A stretch of DNA of 64,000 nt from Flavobacterium cerinum (GTDB lineage Bacteria; Bacteroidota; Bacteroidia; Flavobacteriales; Flavobacteriaceae), in NCBI RefSeq assembly GCF_004028155.1, contig NZ_SBII01000016.1:17593-81592 (forward strand), given 5' to 3'. Made by a program: the position numbers and the translations under genes. A model generated the notes under the pieces. That model ran no database searches and had not been told where the DNA came from. It saw only the letters and a list, made by a program, of their open reading frames with translations. Shown piece by piece: positions 39,648 to 48,904 of the stretch. Within the stretch, counting starts at the first letter, position 1, and each line of letters opens with the position of its first letter.

Positions 39648-41771
39648 ATGAAAAATATCCTGGCCACTTTTATCCTTACATTTTCAATATGTAGTTACTC
39701 ACAATCAAAAAAAATAAATGATACTATTATTGAAACAGAAATGAATGTATTGGAAGAAATTGTACTTACAAAAAAGAAAAAGCTTTATACTCAAAAATCC
39801 GATCGCATGATCTTTAACGTACAAAATAGTATTGTTTCGGAAGGTACAAATGCAATTGATGTTTTGTCTCGTGCTCCAGGTGTTGTTGTATCTCAGGATG
39901 GAGAATTATCAATTAGAGGTCAACAGGGAGTTGGCGTTATGATTAACGGTAAACTTACACAACTTTCTCAAAGAGAACTGGCAAATTATTTAAAATCTAT
40001 GCCTTCCTCTAATATTAAGCAAATTGAAGTAATTACAAATCCTTCATCAAAATATGATGCAACAGGTAAGTCAGGTATTATTAATATTGTACTAAAAAAA
40101 CCAAGTATTGTTGGATTGACGGGAACTGTTTATTCTAATTATGGAAGAGGTCGGAAAAACAGAACTAATTCCGGATTAAACCTGAACTACAATAAAGATA
40201 AATTTAATGTTTTTGGAGACTATAGTTATACATTCCGAGGAGAAGAAGAACATAAAAAATTTAATCAAATCCAATATAAAGACAATACCAGACAAGAAAT
40301 ATCCACAAAAAACTATCAATATTCAAAAACAAGTGAACCGCTTACTTCAAATAATTTTAAGGTAGGAACACAATATGAAATTTCGTCTAAAACAAATCTG
40401 GAAATTTCGATTGATGCAAAAATTGGGCGGTATCAAAACATTGCAAATGGTAAAAATACATTGCTCAATGAATTTAATCAATTACAATTTGATGCTTTAA
40501 CCTACAATAATAGTAAAGAGAATTGGTATGATTACACCTATGCCGTTTCAGGAATGCATAAATTTGATAACAACGGAAAAAATATGACTTTTGATTTAGA
40601 ATATGAAGTTTCTAAGTTCAGATCAAACCAGTCCCAAAGTTCTCAAAATATGGATCTTTCCACTACAATTGTGACGAATGACCGAAGAGGTTTTATTCCT
40701 TCACAATTAAAAGTATTTACGGGAAAAATTGATTTTACAAATCCGTTAACAGAAAAACAGACTCTGGAATGGGGATTAAAAGCGAGCATAAAAGATAATG
40801 ATAATCCTTCTGTTTATGAATATAATCAAAATAATGAATGGATCGTTGATCTAAATTCTACGAATCATTTTAAGTATAAAGAACAAATTTATGCAGCATA
40901 TGCCAACTACAAATATCAAATAGATAATTTTAATATTCAGGGCGGTTTAAGAACAGAATATACTGCGATTGATATAATTCAAAAAACATTGAATCAAGGG
41001 CACAAAAAAGATTATTTAAATTGGTTTCCAAGTCTTTCATTGAAATATGAATTAAATATTGATAATTCGTTACATACATCATACAGCAAAAGAATAAACA
41101 GGCCGAGTCAGTTTGATCTAAACCCATTTCGATTTTATGATGATTCATTTAATTATTCACAAGGAAATCCAAATCTGATTCCTGAAATTACCTATACAGC
41201 AGAGATTGGCTATTCCTGGAAAAATACATTTATGGCTTCTTTCTACTTTAATACAACAAAAGATGTTTTCACAGAAATCTATACATACAATCCTGCAGAT
41301 AATACAACGGTAATATCTCAGATTAATTTAAGCAAATCATATAATTATGGTATAAATATTACCAATACAACCGATATTTACAAATGGTGGTCTGTAAATA
41401 CACTTTTTAATATTTTCGAAAATAGATTCGAGGGAAATAAAGAAGGTATAAATACGATCAATCCAATAGTAACATTTAACTTAAATGCTCAAAATTCATT
41501 TACCATTAGTGATAAATGGAAAGCAGAAGCAAATGCACAATACCAATCAAAATCTAATGTAGGTATTTACAAAAGAGATCCATTTTTTGATTTTAGCATT
41601 GGAATATCAAAACAAATTTTAGCCGACAAATGCAGCGTTAAGTTTGGTGTTACAGATATTTTCAATACACACAAATACAATATAAACGCTGTCACAGAAC
41701 AAACCGGGATTAACAAGAGATATAATCTCGATAGCCGTATTGCAACTTTATCTATTACCTACAGAATTTAA
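39648..41771 (+). CDS. TonB-dependent outer-membrane receptor-like beta-barrel protein
   Basis: The ATG at 39648 (M-K-N-I-L-A-T) is preferred to a TTG at 39603 because it directly begins a signal peptide ending S-Y-S-Q. Of 707 residues, about 30-170 form a plug-like domain (A-I-D-V-L-S-R-A-P-G-V-V-V, S-I-R-G-Q-Q-G-V-G-V-M-I-N-G, I-E-V-I-T-N-P-S-S-K-Y-D-A, G-I-I-N-I-V-L). A long barrel follows, ending S-I-T-Y-R-I. It lacks the carboxypeptidase-like N-domain of most flavobacterial family members. Substrate is unknown. Confidence 0.85.
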   Translation: MKNILATFILTFSICSYSQSKKINDTIIETEMNVLEEIVLTKKKKLYTQKSDRMIFNVQNSIVSEGTNAIDVLSRAPGVVVSQDGELSIRGQQGVGVMINGKLTQLSQRELANYLKSMPSSNIKQIEVITNPSSKYDATGKSGIINIVLKKPSIVGLTGTVYSNYGRGRKNRTNSGLNLNYNKDKFNVFGDYSYTFRGEEEHKKFNQIQYKDNTRQEISTKNYQYSKTSEPLTSNNFKVGTQYEISSKTNLEISIDAKIGRYQNIANGKNTLLNEFNQLQFDALTYNNSKENWYDYTYAVSGMHKFDNNGKNMTFDLEYEVSKFRSNQSQSSQNMDLSTTIVTNDRRGFIPSQLKVFTGKIDFTNPLTEKQTLEWGLKASIKDNDNPSVYEYNQNNEWIVDLNSTNHFKYKEQIYAAYANYKYQIDNFNIQGGLRTEYTAIDIIQKTLNQGHKKDYLNWFPSLSLKYELNIDNSLHTSYSKRINRPSQFDLNPFRFYDDSFNYSQGNPNLIPEITYTAEIGYSWKNTFMASFYFNTTKDVFTEIYTYNPADNTTVISQINLSKSYNYGINITNTTDIYKWWSVNTLFNIFENRFEGNKEGINTINPIVTFNLNAQNSFTISDKWKAEANAQYQSKSNVGIYKRDPFFDFSIGISKQILADKCSVKFGVTDIFNTHKYNINAVTEQTGINKRYNLDSRIATLSITYRI

Positions 41772-41782
41772 ATCTTATTTAG

Positions 41783-41826
41783 ATAACAAAGAAAACCCAT
41801 GAAATTTCATGGGTTTTCTTTGTTAT
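41783..41826. terminator. Perfect 22-bp inverted repeat after the receptor gene
   Basis: Arms 41783-41804 and 41805-41826 are exact complements, centred on GAAATTTC, and lie 12 nt after the receptor stop. It is a bidirectional terminator between convergent units. Confidence 0.8.
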
Positions 41827-41871
41827 AACTACTTTTATAAAATGCTCTGCTATGCCATAATATTTATGCAT

Positions 41872-41913
41872 AAGGCTTTTAATCTTGAATTTAGATTATA
41901 ATAAAAAAGCCTT
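41872..41913 (-). terminator. Terminator after the PepSY gene
   Basis: AAGGCTTTT (41872-41880) pairs with AAAAGCCTT (41905-41913), and AATCT with AGATT inside. It lies about 58 nt past the PepSY stop. Confidence 0.6.
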
Positions 41914-41970
41914 TTAAGAAATATCAATTCTTTAAAAGACTTTCAGGGAATAAGGCTTATATAATAATGC

Positions 41971-43140
41971 TTACTTAATACGGGGTTTTTGTTTTTTCTT
42001 TCTACCCCACCAAATATAAAAGCCTGTAAGAGGTAAACTTGCACATATTAAACTTGCTATGAAATATAGAATTTTCGTTGTTAATCCTCCGATTGCTCCA
42101 ATATGAAGACTATAATTAGATCGCATCAGCCAATCCGACAATCGCTCATCGTTGATATACTTTTCTGAATTTGGGAATAATTGTAATGTTTGTGAATCGA
42201 AATATAAGTCCCTCCAAACCCCTTTATTCATATCTGTACAAGCATAAAAATTATCTTTAGGCTCATCCGGAAAATGAATAATAACGGCTTCTTTATTTTC
42301 CTTTGCTACTTCAGTGCGTACTTTTTTCCAGATAAGATCTGCCGAGGCTAACATATCCACTTCTTTACGTGAAACTGAATCATTCTTAACCGTAATAACC
42401 TCTTCCTTTTTATATTTTTCATCGGCCCATCCACCAGTTATCCAATAAGTACTTTCTCTAAGCCAATGAAAACTCATCATTAATCCGGTAAACGAAATAA
42501 GCATTGCTAAAAGGATTATATAAAAGCCCATTACATTATGTAAATCATAGTTTAATCGTTTAATTTTTGCATCCCATTTTATTTTAAAACTGCTGTTAAT
42601 GGTTGTTTTATTCCATTTTTTTGGAAACCAGAGAATAAGTCCGCTTATTAATAGAAAGAAAAATATAAATGTTCCCCAGGCCGTTATTTGTGAACCAATT
42701 TCGTCGTCAAGCCACAAATAGCGATGTCCTTCATCAATAATGTGGAAAAAATCTTCGTGATCAACAATCCCGGTAATCTTTCCATTATACGGATTTACAT
42801 ATACTAACGAATCTGATTCGATATCAACTTTTATCGTTTTGTCTAAACCGTTGTACCACAAACCATGAATGTCTTTATTAGGCAAAGCCTCTTTTACAGC
42901 AGCATAAATTTTAGATGGTGGCAGTTGTTTTTCAGAAGCCTGAGGTTCAACATTCAGCCAGGTTGATGTCATTTCTTTAATTTCCTGCTCAAAAACCAAT
43001 ATACACCCGGTTATTCCCATTATAAAGACAACTATTCCCGAAGCCAGTCCAAGCCACAAGTGCAGCCAGGCATTAATTTTACTAAAGCGTGATTTTCCTT
43101 TTTTTTTGGGTTTATCTGTGCGGGAAGAGATAGAAGTCAT
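41971..43140 (-). CDS. PepSY-associated membrane protein (iron-uptake type)
   Basis: The 389-residue inner-membrane protein has four spans: about 28-54 (W-L-G-L-A-S-G-I-V-V-F), 150-170 (I-F-F-F-L-L-I-S-G-L-I-L-W-F-P), 200-222 and 355-380 (ending F-Y-I-W-W-G-R-K-K-K). L-H-L-W-L-G lies at the first helix and a PepSY-like periplasmic loop is present. Relatives (PiuB-like) occur with siderophore receptors and are proposed to reduce or transfer iron. It lies downstream of the TonB receptor and DUF4374 genes but after a terminator-like hairpin. Confidence 0.87.
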   Translation of the reverse strand: MTSISSRTDKPKKKGKSRFSKINAWLHLWLGLASGIVVFIMGITGCILVFEQEIKEMTSTWLNVEPQASEKQLPPSKIYAAVKEALPNKDIHGLWYNGLDKTIKVDIESDSLVYVNPYNGKITGIVDHEDFFHIIDEGHRYLWLDDEIGSQITAWGTFIFFFLLISGLILWFPKKWNKTTINSSFKIKWDAKIKRLNYDLHNVMGFYIILLAMLISFTGLMMSFHWLRESTYWITGGWADEKYKKEEVITVKNDSVSRKEVDMLASADLIWKKVRTEVAKENKEAVIIHFPDEPKDNFYACTDMNKGVWRDLYFDSQTLQLFPNSEKYINDERLSDWLMRSNYSLHIGAIGGLTTKILYFIASLICASLPLTGFYIWWGRKKKQKPRIK

Positions 43141-43197
43141 TATAATAAATTTATAGGCTAATAGTATTTTTGGAACAATAAGTAATATAAAAAATAA

Positions 43198-43234
43198 GGC
43201 TTAAGATTTCTATAGAATAGAAAATTCTTAAGCC
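43198..43234 (-). terminator. Hairpin between the DUF4374 and PepSY genes
   Basis: GGCTTAAGA (43198-43206) pairs with TCTTAAGCC (43226-43234). On the minus strand an A/T-rich run follows. It may partly terminate and so reduce PepSY expression. Confidence 0.5.
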
Positions 43235-43250
43235 CAAACTATTTTATAAT

Positions 43251-44486
43251 CTAGTAAGTAAGCTTACCAATGGAAGGCAGGTAAAGACCTTCTTTTAATA
43301 ATGCTCCTGCTTTTGCAGTACCTGTTGCAATATCAATTTGATATACACGGGCTTCAGTTCCAGTAACAAAGCTTTTGTATGCTTTTCCATTTTCAACAAA
43401 TAAGCTCCCCACACCAAAAAACTCATCTCCACCGTGGTCAGGTAACCCTGTAACTGGGGTTATTGCTTTTGTTGCTAAGTCAATAATAGCTGATTTAAAT
43501 ATTGTTTTTGGCCCAAGGAAATTAAAAAATGTATCTGCAGAATCTGTACTATTAGCAACATAAGATATAAAAACCTTTTCACCTCCTAAAGGGTATGCAG
43601 CAAGGACTTTTCCATTAAGGCTGCTTTCCTGAATATTAAAGAAATAATTTGGATCGAACTTGTCGTCTCCTTTTTTGATGCGTAATATTCCTGAAGAAAC
43701 CTCTGTAGGCTTATATCCTCCTGAATGAGCATTTGATGAGAACGTATAAATATCACCTGAATCTGTTTGTAAAATCCCGGTATTAGTATAATACATACCA
43801 ATTGCAGCTGTTCTGGTATCTTTAATAGTCGATATATATTCCAGAGTAGGGTATTTATAAACTTTTATAATTGCCTCAGATGATTTGATATCATTCTTAT
43901 TGTCTTTTATATATACCGGTACAAAAAGCTTATCTCCCGATACTGCTGCTCCTGTTGGCCAGTATAATAATTCCGGGTTTCCCGGAGTAACGCTAAAATT
44001 ATTTACTTTACGATTAGTTATTGAAACATCAGCTGGATTATAAACCATAATTTCATAATCTGCCGAACTTCCATCCCATGTAGCTGCGATATTAATTAAT
44101 TTTTTATCATCAGTATAACCAACGGCGTATGATGATTCAAAAGAAAGCTTATTTCCCGCTACTAACTTTCCGGCATTATTAAGCGAAAAAGATACTGCTC
44201 CATCATCTTCTGTACTTAATGCAAAAAAAGTGTTTTCAATAGGAAAACAGCTTCCTCCCTGCTCTACTCCAACACCTTTTGCGCTTATTTCTCCCGTCAT
44301 TAACTGATCTATAGAATTAAAGTCTAATATATATTGTGTATAATCTGCCAGCCAATATGATGCTACATATTTAGATCCATTAGTTACAACAGGCTTATCA
44401 CTTGAAGAATCATCACTACTGCACGAAAATAATGATGTGGAAATCAGTGCCAAAGCAAAGCATTTTTTAAAATTGTTTATAAACAT
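43251..44486 (-). CDS. DUF4374 lipoprotein
   Basis: The 411-residue protein has a lipobox ending at Cys22 (S-L-F-S-C-S-S-D-D). The body has beta-propeller-like repeats, with S-Y-W-L-A-D-Y-T-Q-Y, L-Y-W-P-T-G-A-A-V-S-G-D-K-L-F-V-P and L-P-D-H-G-G-D-E-F-F-G, as in DUF4374 proteins that follow TonB siderophore receptors in Bacteroidetes. It likely sits at the outer membrane and helps capture or process the iron ligand. It starts 37 nt after the receptor stop, probably in the same transcript. Confidence 0.85.
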   Translation of the reverse strand: MFINNFKKCFALALISTSLFSCSSDDSSSDKPVVTNGSKYVASYWLADYTQYILDFNSIDQLMTGEISAKGVGVEQGGSCFPIENTFFALSTEDDGAVSFSLNNAGKLVAGNKLSFESSYAVGYTDDKKLINIAATWDGSSADYEIMVYNPADVSITNRKVNNFSVTPGNPELLYWPTGAAVSGDKLFVPVYIKDNKNDIKSSEAIIKVYKYPTLEYISTIKDTRTAAIGMYYTNTGILQTDSGDIYTFSSNAHSGGYKPTEVSSGILRIKKGDDKFDPNYFFNIQESSLNGKVLAAYPLGGEKVFISYVANSTDSADTFFNFLGPKTIFKSAIIDLATKAITPVTGLPDHGGDEFFGVGSLFVENGKAYKSFVTGTEARVYQIDIATGTAKAGALLKEGLYLPSIGKLTY

Positions 44487-44523
44487 TATTATAAAGATTA
44501 AGGGTTATTATTTTTTGATCTTA

Positions 44524-46869
44524 TTATTGAAGAAAAAACCTGAATTTAACAGCAAAAGAGCGTCCAGGTTTTTGAACTTTAAAATAATCGTATACTTTAA
44601 CATCGGTAATATTTCGACATTCAAAAGCTAAATTGTATTTCCCATTCAGGAAAGAATACGAAACCATTGCATTTTCAGTGAATTGTTCAGGGATGGCTTT
44701 TTTGGTTTCCAGCTCTCCTAATACCGGCCATGTTAAATAAAATGCATCTATATAATTAGCACTTAAGTTTACAGCAAGCCTATCATGTTTATATTTGATA
44801 TTTTTAAATGTAAATCCTAAATCAGCATTTCCATAAAAAATAGGTACATTCGGCAACTGTGCTCCATACAATTCATCCAGAATACTTGTGCCTTTTACTA
44901 TCCTGTTTTTATTTATGCTTTTTTGATAAGTTGCATTTATTTCAAAGGTCAATAAATCAGAGTATCCATAATGTAGTGCTCCATCAATTCCTGTTACCCG
45001 CACATTTTGAAGATTTTCAAAAATCGTGACATTCCCAACTTGTTTTTCCTGTATAAAATCTTTAGCCTCTCTATATATTAAGCTGCTTTCAGCATTAAAT
45101 TGATGCTTGTTCTTTTGAGTATTGAAAGCTAATCCTAAATTAATATTATCACTGCTTTCAGGACGAAGATTTATATTGCTGTTTATTGTTAACCCATCGC
45201 CCAACATTTCTAGAGAAGAAGGCAGTCGATAAGTGTGCTCATAAGAGGTTTTTATCTGTAAATTCTCAGATAAATGATAAGTTCCTGTAGCCCCATACCC
45301 ATAATTATTTGATGATGAAGATTTTTTATCTTCATCACTTACCATTTCTGTATATAAATTAAACATTTTACCAAAAGCAGAGACCGACAATCGATTATCA
45401 AAACCATTTAAATTATATACCATTCCTAAAATATTCTTGTCTATAACAGGTTTTCCAAGTGCTACAACTTCTTTATATTCATCAGTTTCTTTTCGTTTAT
45501 ACCCAGAGAATAAATAATTAAATGCTAATGAATGCTGCTCATTAATCTGATATTTAATATTTGTTGATGCTAATAAATTTTCTTCATCATATACATATAT
45601 TTTTTTATCTCCTAATTCTCCCTTATCATCATTACCTGCAAATTGTCTGTATATGTATTTCCCTGTCCAGTCATAAACTCTTGATGATGTATCTACAGCA
45701 CGGTTATTAACCAAACTATAAGAAGTATTTAAGCTTACCGAAAGACCTTTTGTAAAAAGATCATCTTTCTTATACTTTAAAGAAGATATAAAAGTTTTAC
45801 TATCTATAAAAGCCTGTCCTACCACCCTTTGCATTGTTCTTCCCTGCTGAATTTCTTTCTCGTTGGCAGACATGATAAAGCCTACAAGTAAATAATCTGC
45901 ATATTTTTTATTTTTAAAACCGGTCTCTGCCATTACTGTACCTGATTTATAACCATCATGAAAATGGGTATACTTTTTTTCGGGCAAAAACTTTGAGGTG
46001 TTCTTATCTGCAATACTTACATCAACCTTGTAGTTATTTTCAGAGTAATTTGAGAAAGCATTCAGGTTTAATATAAGTCCGTCTTTATTTGTAAAACGTG
46101 TATTTACAGCTGCTCTATGTGTATTAAATGAACCAAAACTATAAGAAGCATCTATATATCTATTCACACTCTTATTCGTTATAATATTTACCGCACCACC
46201 CAATGCGTCTGCTCCAAGCTCAATAGGCACAACTCCTTTATAAACATCAATCCTTTCGGCCATGTTTACAGGAATGTTATTTAACGTAAGAGAAGAACCG
46301 TAGTGATCCATTGGAATTCCGTCTAAGAAAAACTTCACCTGATCTCCTGAGAAACCGTTTAAAGAAAAATTAAATGCCGACCCCATTCCTCCGGATTCAC
46401 GAATACGAACTCCTGTAGTTTTATTTAAAATCTGGTTTAAATCACTGGAACTGTTGTGTGTTTTTTTTAGATCTACAGCAGTAATATTATATGCCTGCTG
46501 ACGCACGCGTTCGATTTTCGACTTACCCTTAACTACTATTTCATTTAAAAACATCATGTCTTCTTCTAAAATAGTATTCGATACAACTTCATTTTTTTGT
46601 TTTAAACTTATGGAAGTTTGTTTTGTCTTGAAACCAACATAGGAAAAAGATAAAATATAGCTGCCTGATTCAGTACTAATTTTGAATTCTCCCTTTTGAT
46701 TAGTTAAGTCTACAATATCAGTTCCTTCAATTTGTACTAAAACACCTTTAAGAGGTGTTCCTCCTTTTGATATAACAACTCCGGAAATGCTTAATTTGCT
46801 TTTCTGTGAGAAACCATTGAAGCAGGCCATTAAGGCCATTAGTAAAATTATTGAACGCTTTATACGCAT
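44524..46869 (-). CDS. TonB-dependent siderophore-type receptor
   Basis: The ATG at 46869 (M-R-I-K-R-S-I-I-L-L) begins a proper signal peptide ending F-S-Q and gives 781 residues. ATGs at 46887 and 46947 would lie close to or upstream of the predicted transcription start. Residues about 25-105 are a carboxypeptidase-regulatory-like domain (S-G-V-V-I-S-K-G-G-T-P-L-K-G-V-L-V-Q-I). The plug covers about 130-235 (V-R-I-R-E-S-G-G-M-G, I-D-V-Y-K-G-V-V-P-I-E-L-G, G-G-A-V-N-I-I-T), followed by the barrel ending in F-R-F-F-L-Q. With the DUF4374 and PepSY genes it forms an iron or haem uptake cluster. Confidence 0.9.
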   Translation of the reverse strand: MRIKRSIILLMALMACFNGFSQKSKLSISGVVISKGGTPLKGVLVQIEGTDIVDLTNQKGEFKISTESGSYILSFSYVGFKTKQTSISLKQKNEVVSNTILEEDMMFLNEIVVKGKSKIERVRQQAYNITAVDLKKTHNSSSDLNQILNKTTGVRIRESGGMGSAFNFSLNGFSGDQVKFFLDGIPMDHYGSSLTLNNIPVNMAERIDVYKGVVPIELGADALGGAVNIITNKSVNRYIDASYSFGSFNTHRAAVNTRFTNKDGLILNLNAFSNYSENNYKVDVSIADKNTSKFLPEKKYTHFHDGYKSGTVMAETGFKNKKYADYLLVGFIMSANEKEIQQGRTMQRVVGQAFIDSKTFISSLKYKKDDLFTKGLSVSLNTSYSLVNNRAVDTSSRVYDWTGKYIYRQFAGNDDKGELGDKKIYVYDEENLLASTNIKYQINEQHSLAFNYLFSGYKRKETDEYKEVVALGKPVIDKNILGMVYNLNGFDNRLSVSAFGKMFNLYTEMVSDEDKKSSSSNNYGYGATGTYHLSENLQIKTSYEHTYRLPSSLEMLGDGLTINSNINLRPESSDNINLGLAFNTQKNKHQFNAESSLIYREAKDFIQEKQVGNVTIFENLQNVRVTGIDGALHYGYSDLLTFEINATYQKSINKNRIVKGTSILDELYGAQLPNVPIFYGNADLGFTFKNIKYKHDRLAVNLSANYIDAFYLTWPVLGELETKKAIPEQFTENAMVSYSFLNGKYNLAFECRNITDVKVYDYFKVQKPGRSFAVKFRFFLQ

Positions 46870-46916
46870 CACCTCACGCTTATACATGAAAGATTGTTTT
46901 TTAATTAAATGTGATG

Positions 46917-46956
46917 CAAAACTATGTCTTAAAAATAGTTTCAGCAAACTATTTTT
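46917..46956 (-). promoter_or_regulatory. Receptor promoter with dyad operator over the -33 box
   Basis: The minus strand has TTTG (46945-46948), 20 nt, then TAGTTTTG (46917-46924), a full Bacteroidetes promoter with the start near 46,910. An 11-bp perfect inverted repeat AAAAATAGTTT / AAACTATTTTT (46931-46941, 46946-46956; 4-nt spacer) covers the -33 element. Its position suggests a repressor or iron-responsive operator. Confidence 0.6.
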
Positions 46957-47021
46957 AATTATTCTAAATAAAAATAAGAAACAGAGCTATAAATCAATAA
47001 AATTCAACAAATTATAAAAAA

Positions 47022-47070
47022 ATGTATTCGTAGAAGATTGAATACATAGTATTATACGAAATGTATAATA
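47022..47070. repeat. Two adjacent inverted repeats
   Basis: ATGTATTC (47022-47029) pairs with GAATACAT (47040-47047), and TATTATAC (47050-47057) with GTATAATA (47063-47070). They lie between the trp/aro terminator and the receptor promoter. They could be extra operators or transcript ends. Confidence 0.4.
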
Positions 47071-47080
47071 TGCTTTAAGC

Positions 47081-47118
47081 AAAAATAGTTGCCAAATTAT
47101 TATTTGACAACTATTTTT
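47081..47118 (-). terminator. Terminator of the trp-aroF operon
   Basis: AAAAATAGTTG (47081-47091) pairs with CAACTATTTTT (47108-47118), with an inner CAAAT/ATTTG pairing, 12 nt past the aroF stop. Confidence 0.75.
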
Positions 47119-47129
47119 ACGGAAACTTA

Positions 47130-48134
47130 TCAATACAAAACTTTCTTGATACTTTTTATCTGCTTTAATAACTTTTCAAATTCTTCAAAATTCAATGTCT
47201 GTTGACCATCTGAAAAAGCTTTCTCGGGTTCATAATGAATTTCAGTAATAATACCATCTGCTCCGGCTGCCATTGCAGCTAATGCTATTTTAGGTACATG
47301 GTTTCTTAAACCAATGCCATGGGATGGATCTGCAATTACCGGTAAATGGCTCTTTTCTTTTAGAATTGGAATTGCATTGATATCAAAAGTATTTCGATAA
47401 GAATTTTCGAAAGTACGAATTCCTCTTTCACAAAGGATTATCTTTTCATTCCCTGCAGAAAAAACATATTCAGCCGATTGTAATAGCTCATCTATTGTTC
47501 CGGAAATACCTCTCTTTAGCATTACCGGTTTATCTATTCTGCCTAATGCATCAAGTAAATTAAAATTTTGTGCATTACGGGCACCAACCTGAAAGATATC
47601 CACATATTCTGCCATTTCATCTATTTGCGAAACCTGCATTACTTCTGTAATAATTTTGATTCCGTTAGATTTACAAATAGAATGAAACAATTTTAAGCCT
47701 TCAAGACCTAAACCTCTAAAAGCATAAGGTGAACTGCGGGGTTTATAAACTCCGCCTCTCATTATTTTTATGTTGTTTTTTACCAAGTGCTGTACAATTT
47801 TATGTATCTGCTCTTCACTTTCAATAGAACATGGACCCGCAATAATAGTAAAATCTTTTTCACTTATAGTTACATTATCCCCCAACTCAATTTCAGTTGG
47901 ATTAACTTTCCACTTTCTTGAAACAAGTTTATAACCATCAGTAACTCTATGAACATCCTGTACTCCCGGTAAATTACCAATAGTACGAATATCAATATCT
48001 GAAGTAAGAACAGCTACTAAATAGTTATTATCTTTTGTAATAACTTCTGTGGCTTTTATTCTGTTATGCAACAAAACACTATCTAAATGATTTCGTTGTT
48101 GTGTTGTACTGTTTTTATCTAATTGGATAATCAT
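47130..48134 (-). CDS. aroF: DAHP synthase with N-terminal ferredoxin-like regulatory domain
   Basis: The 334-residue enzyme makes the first committed precursor of aromatic amino acids from PEP and erythrose-4-phosphate. Residues about 1-70 form the small ferredoxin-like domain of type I-beta enzymes, which in Thermotoga mediates Phe/Tyr feedback. The barrel has I-I-A-G-P-C-S-I-E-S near 98, G-V-Y-K-P-R-S-S-P-Y-A-F-R-G-L near 130, Q-V-G-A-R-N, and A-D-P-S-H-G-I-G near 270. It overlaps trpA by 4 nt. Confidence 0.93.
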   Translation of the reverse strand: MIIQLDKNSTTQQRNHLDSVLLHNRIKATEVITKDNNYLVAVLTSDIDIRTIGNLPGVQDVHRVTDGYKLVSRKWKVNPTEIELGDNVTISEKDFTIIAGPCSIESEEQIHKIVQHLVKNNIKIMRGGVYKPRSSPYAFRGLGLEGLKLFHSICKSNGIKIITEVMQVSQIDEMAEYVDIFQVGARNAQNFNLLDALGRIDKPVMLKRGISGTIDELLQSAEYVFSAGNEKIILCERGIRTFENSYRNTFDINAIPILKEKSHLPVIADPSHGIGLRNHVPKIALAAMAAGADGIITEIHYEPEKAFSDGQQTLNFEEFEKLLKQIKSIKKVLY

Positions 48135-48904
48135 GAGTGCAGGTTATTAATGAATTGTTTAATACTATTTGCCTCTATACCATTTTTAGTTATATGGCTG
48201 ATAAAGGCACTGCCAATGATACAACCACTGCTGTAACGGGAAGCATTGTTGAAGCTTGCACTATCATGAATCCCAAATCCTGTAAGCTGCGGATTCTTTA
48301 ATTGTAACTTCTGGGTGCGCTCGAGATAATCGGTATTTAAATTATTATCATTCGTTCCTCCGGTTATACTGTTTGAAGAAACCATATAGATAAAACCATC
48401 AGAGTTATTGTCTATTTCATGTATCCTGCTAACCGCCGTTTGTGGTGTAATTAGTAAAGTATTAGAAATACCTTTCTCGTTACAAAATTCCTGTAAATTA
48501 TCCTGGTAATAGCTTAAAGGCATATCCGGGATTATAATACCATCAATACCTGTATCGTGGCATTTGTTTATAAAATCTACTTCTCCAAATTGCAATACCG
48601 GATTAAGATATCCCATCAATAAAACTGGTAATTGCGTTACGGTTCTTAATTCCTTTAATTGCTCAAAAAGCACCTTTAACGTCATACCGTTTTCTATTGC
48701 TGTCTCACTGCTTTGTTGTATTACAGGTCCATCGGCCATAGGATCAGAAAATGGGAATCCAATCTCAATCATATCCACTCCCACGCTATCCAGTTCTTTT
48801 ATAATTTTCAATGTATCACTTAAAGAAGGGAAACCTGCTGTTATATATATTGATACTATATTTTTCTTTTTATGCTCAAACAATTGTTTTATCCTGTTAT
48901 TCAT
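48131..48904 (-). CDS. trpA: Tryptophan synthase alpha chain
   Basis: The 257-residue TIM barrel cleaves indole-glycerol phosphate. The catalytic Glu is in M-I-E-I-G-F-P-F-S-D-P-M-A-D-G-P-V near residue 45, the catalytic Asp is in G-I-D-G-I-I-I-P-D-M-P, and the phosphate-binding G-F-G-I-H-D-S lies near 205. It shares a 4-nt ATGA overlap with trpB and with aroF, so subunits are likely made in coupled amounts. Confidence 0.94.
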   Translation of the reverse strand: MNNRIKQLFEHKKKNIVSIYITAGFPSLSDTLKIIKELDSVGVDMIEIGFPFSDPMADGPVIQQSSETAIENGMTLKVLFEQLKELRTVTQLPVLLMGYLNPVLQFGEVDFINKCHDTGIDGIIIPDMPLSYYQDNLQEFCNEKGISNTLLITPQTAVSRIHEIDNNSDGFIYMVSSNSITGGTNDNNLNTDYLERTQKLQLKNPQLTGFGIHDSASFNNASRYSSGCIIGSAFISHITKNGIEANSIKQFINNLHS

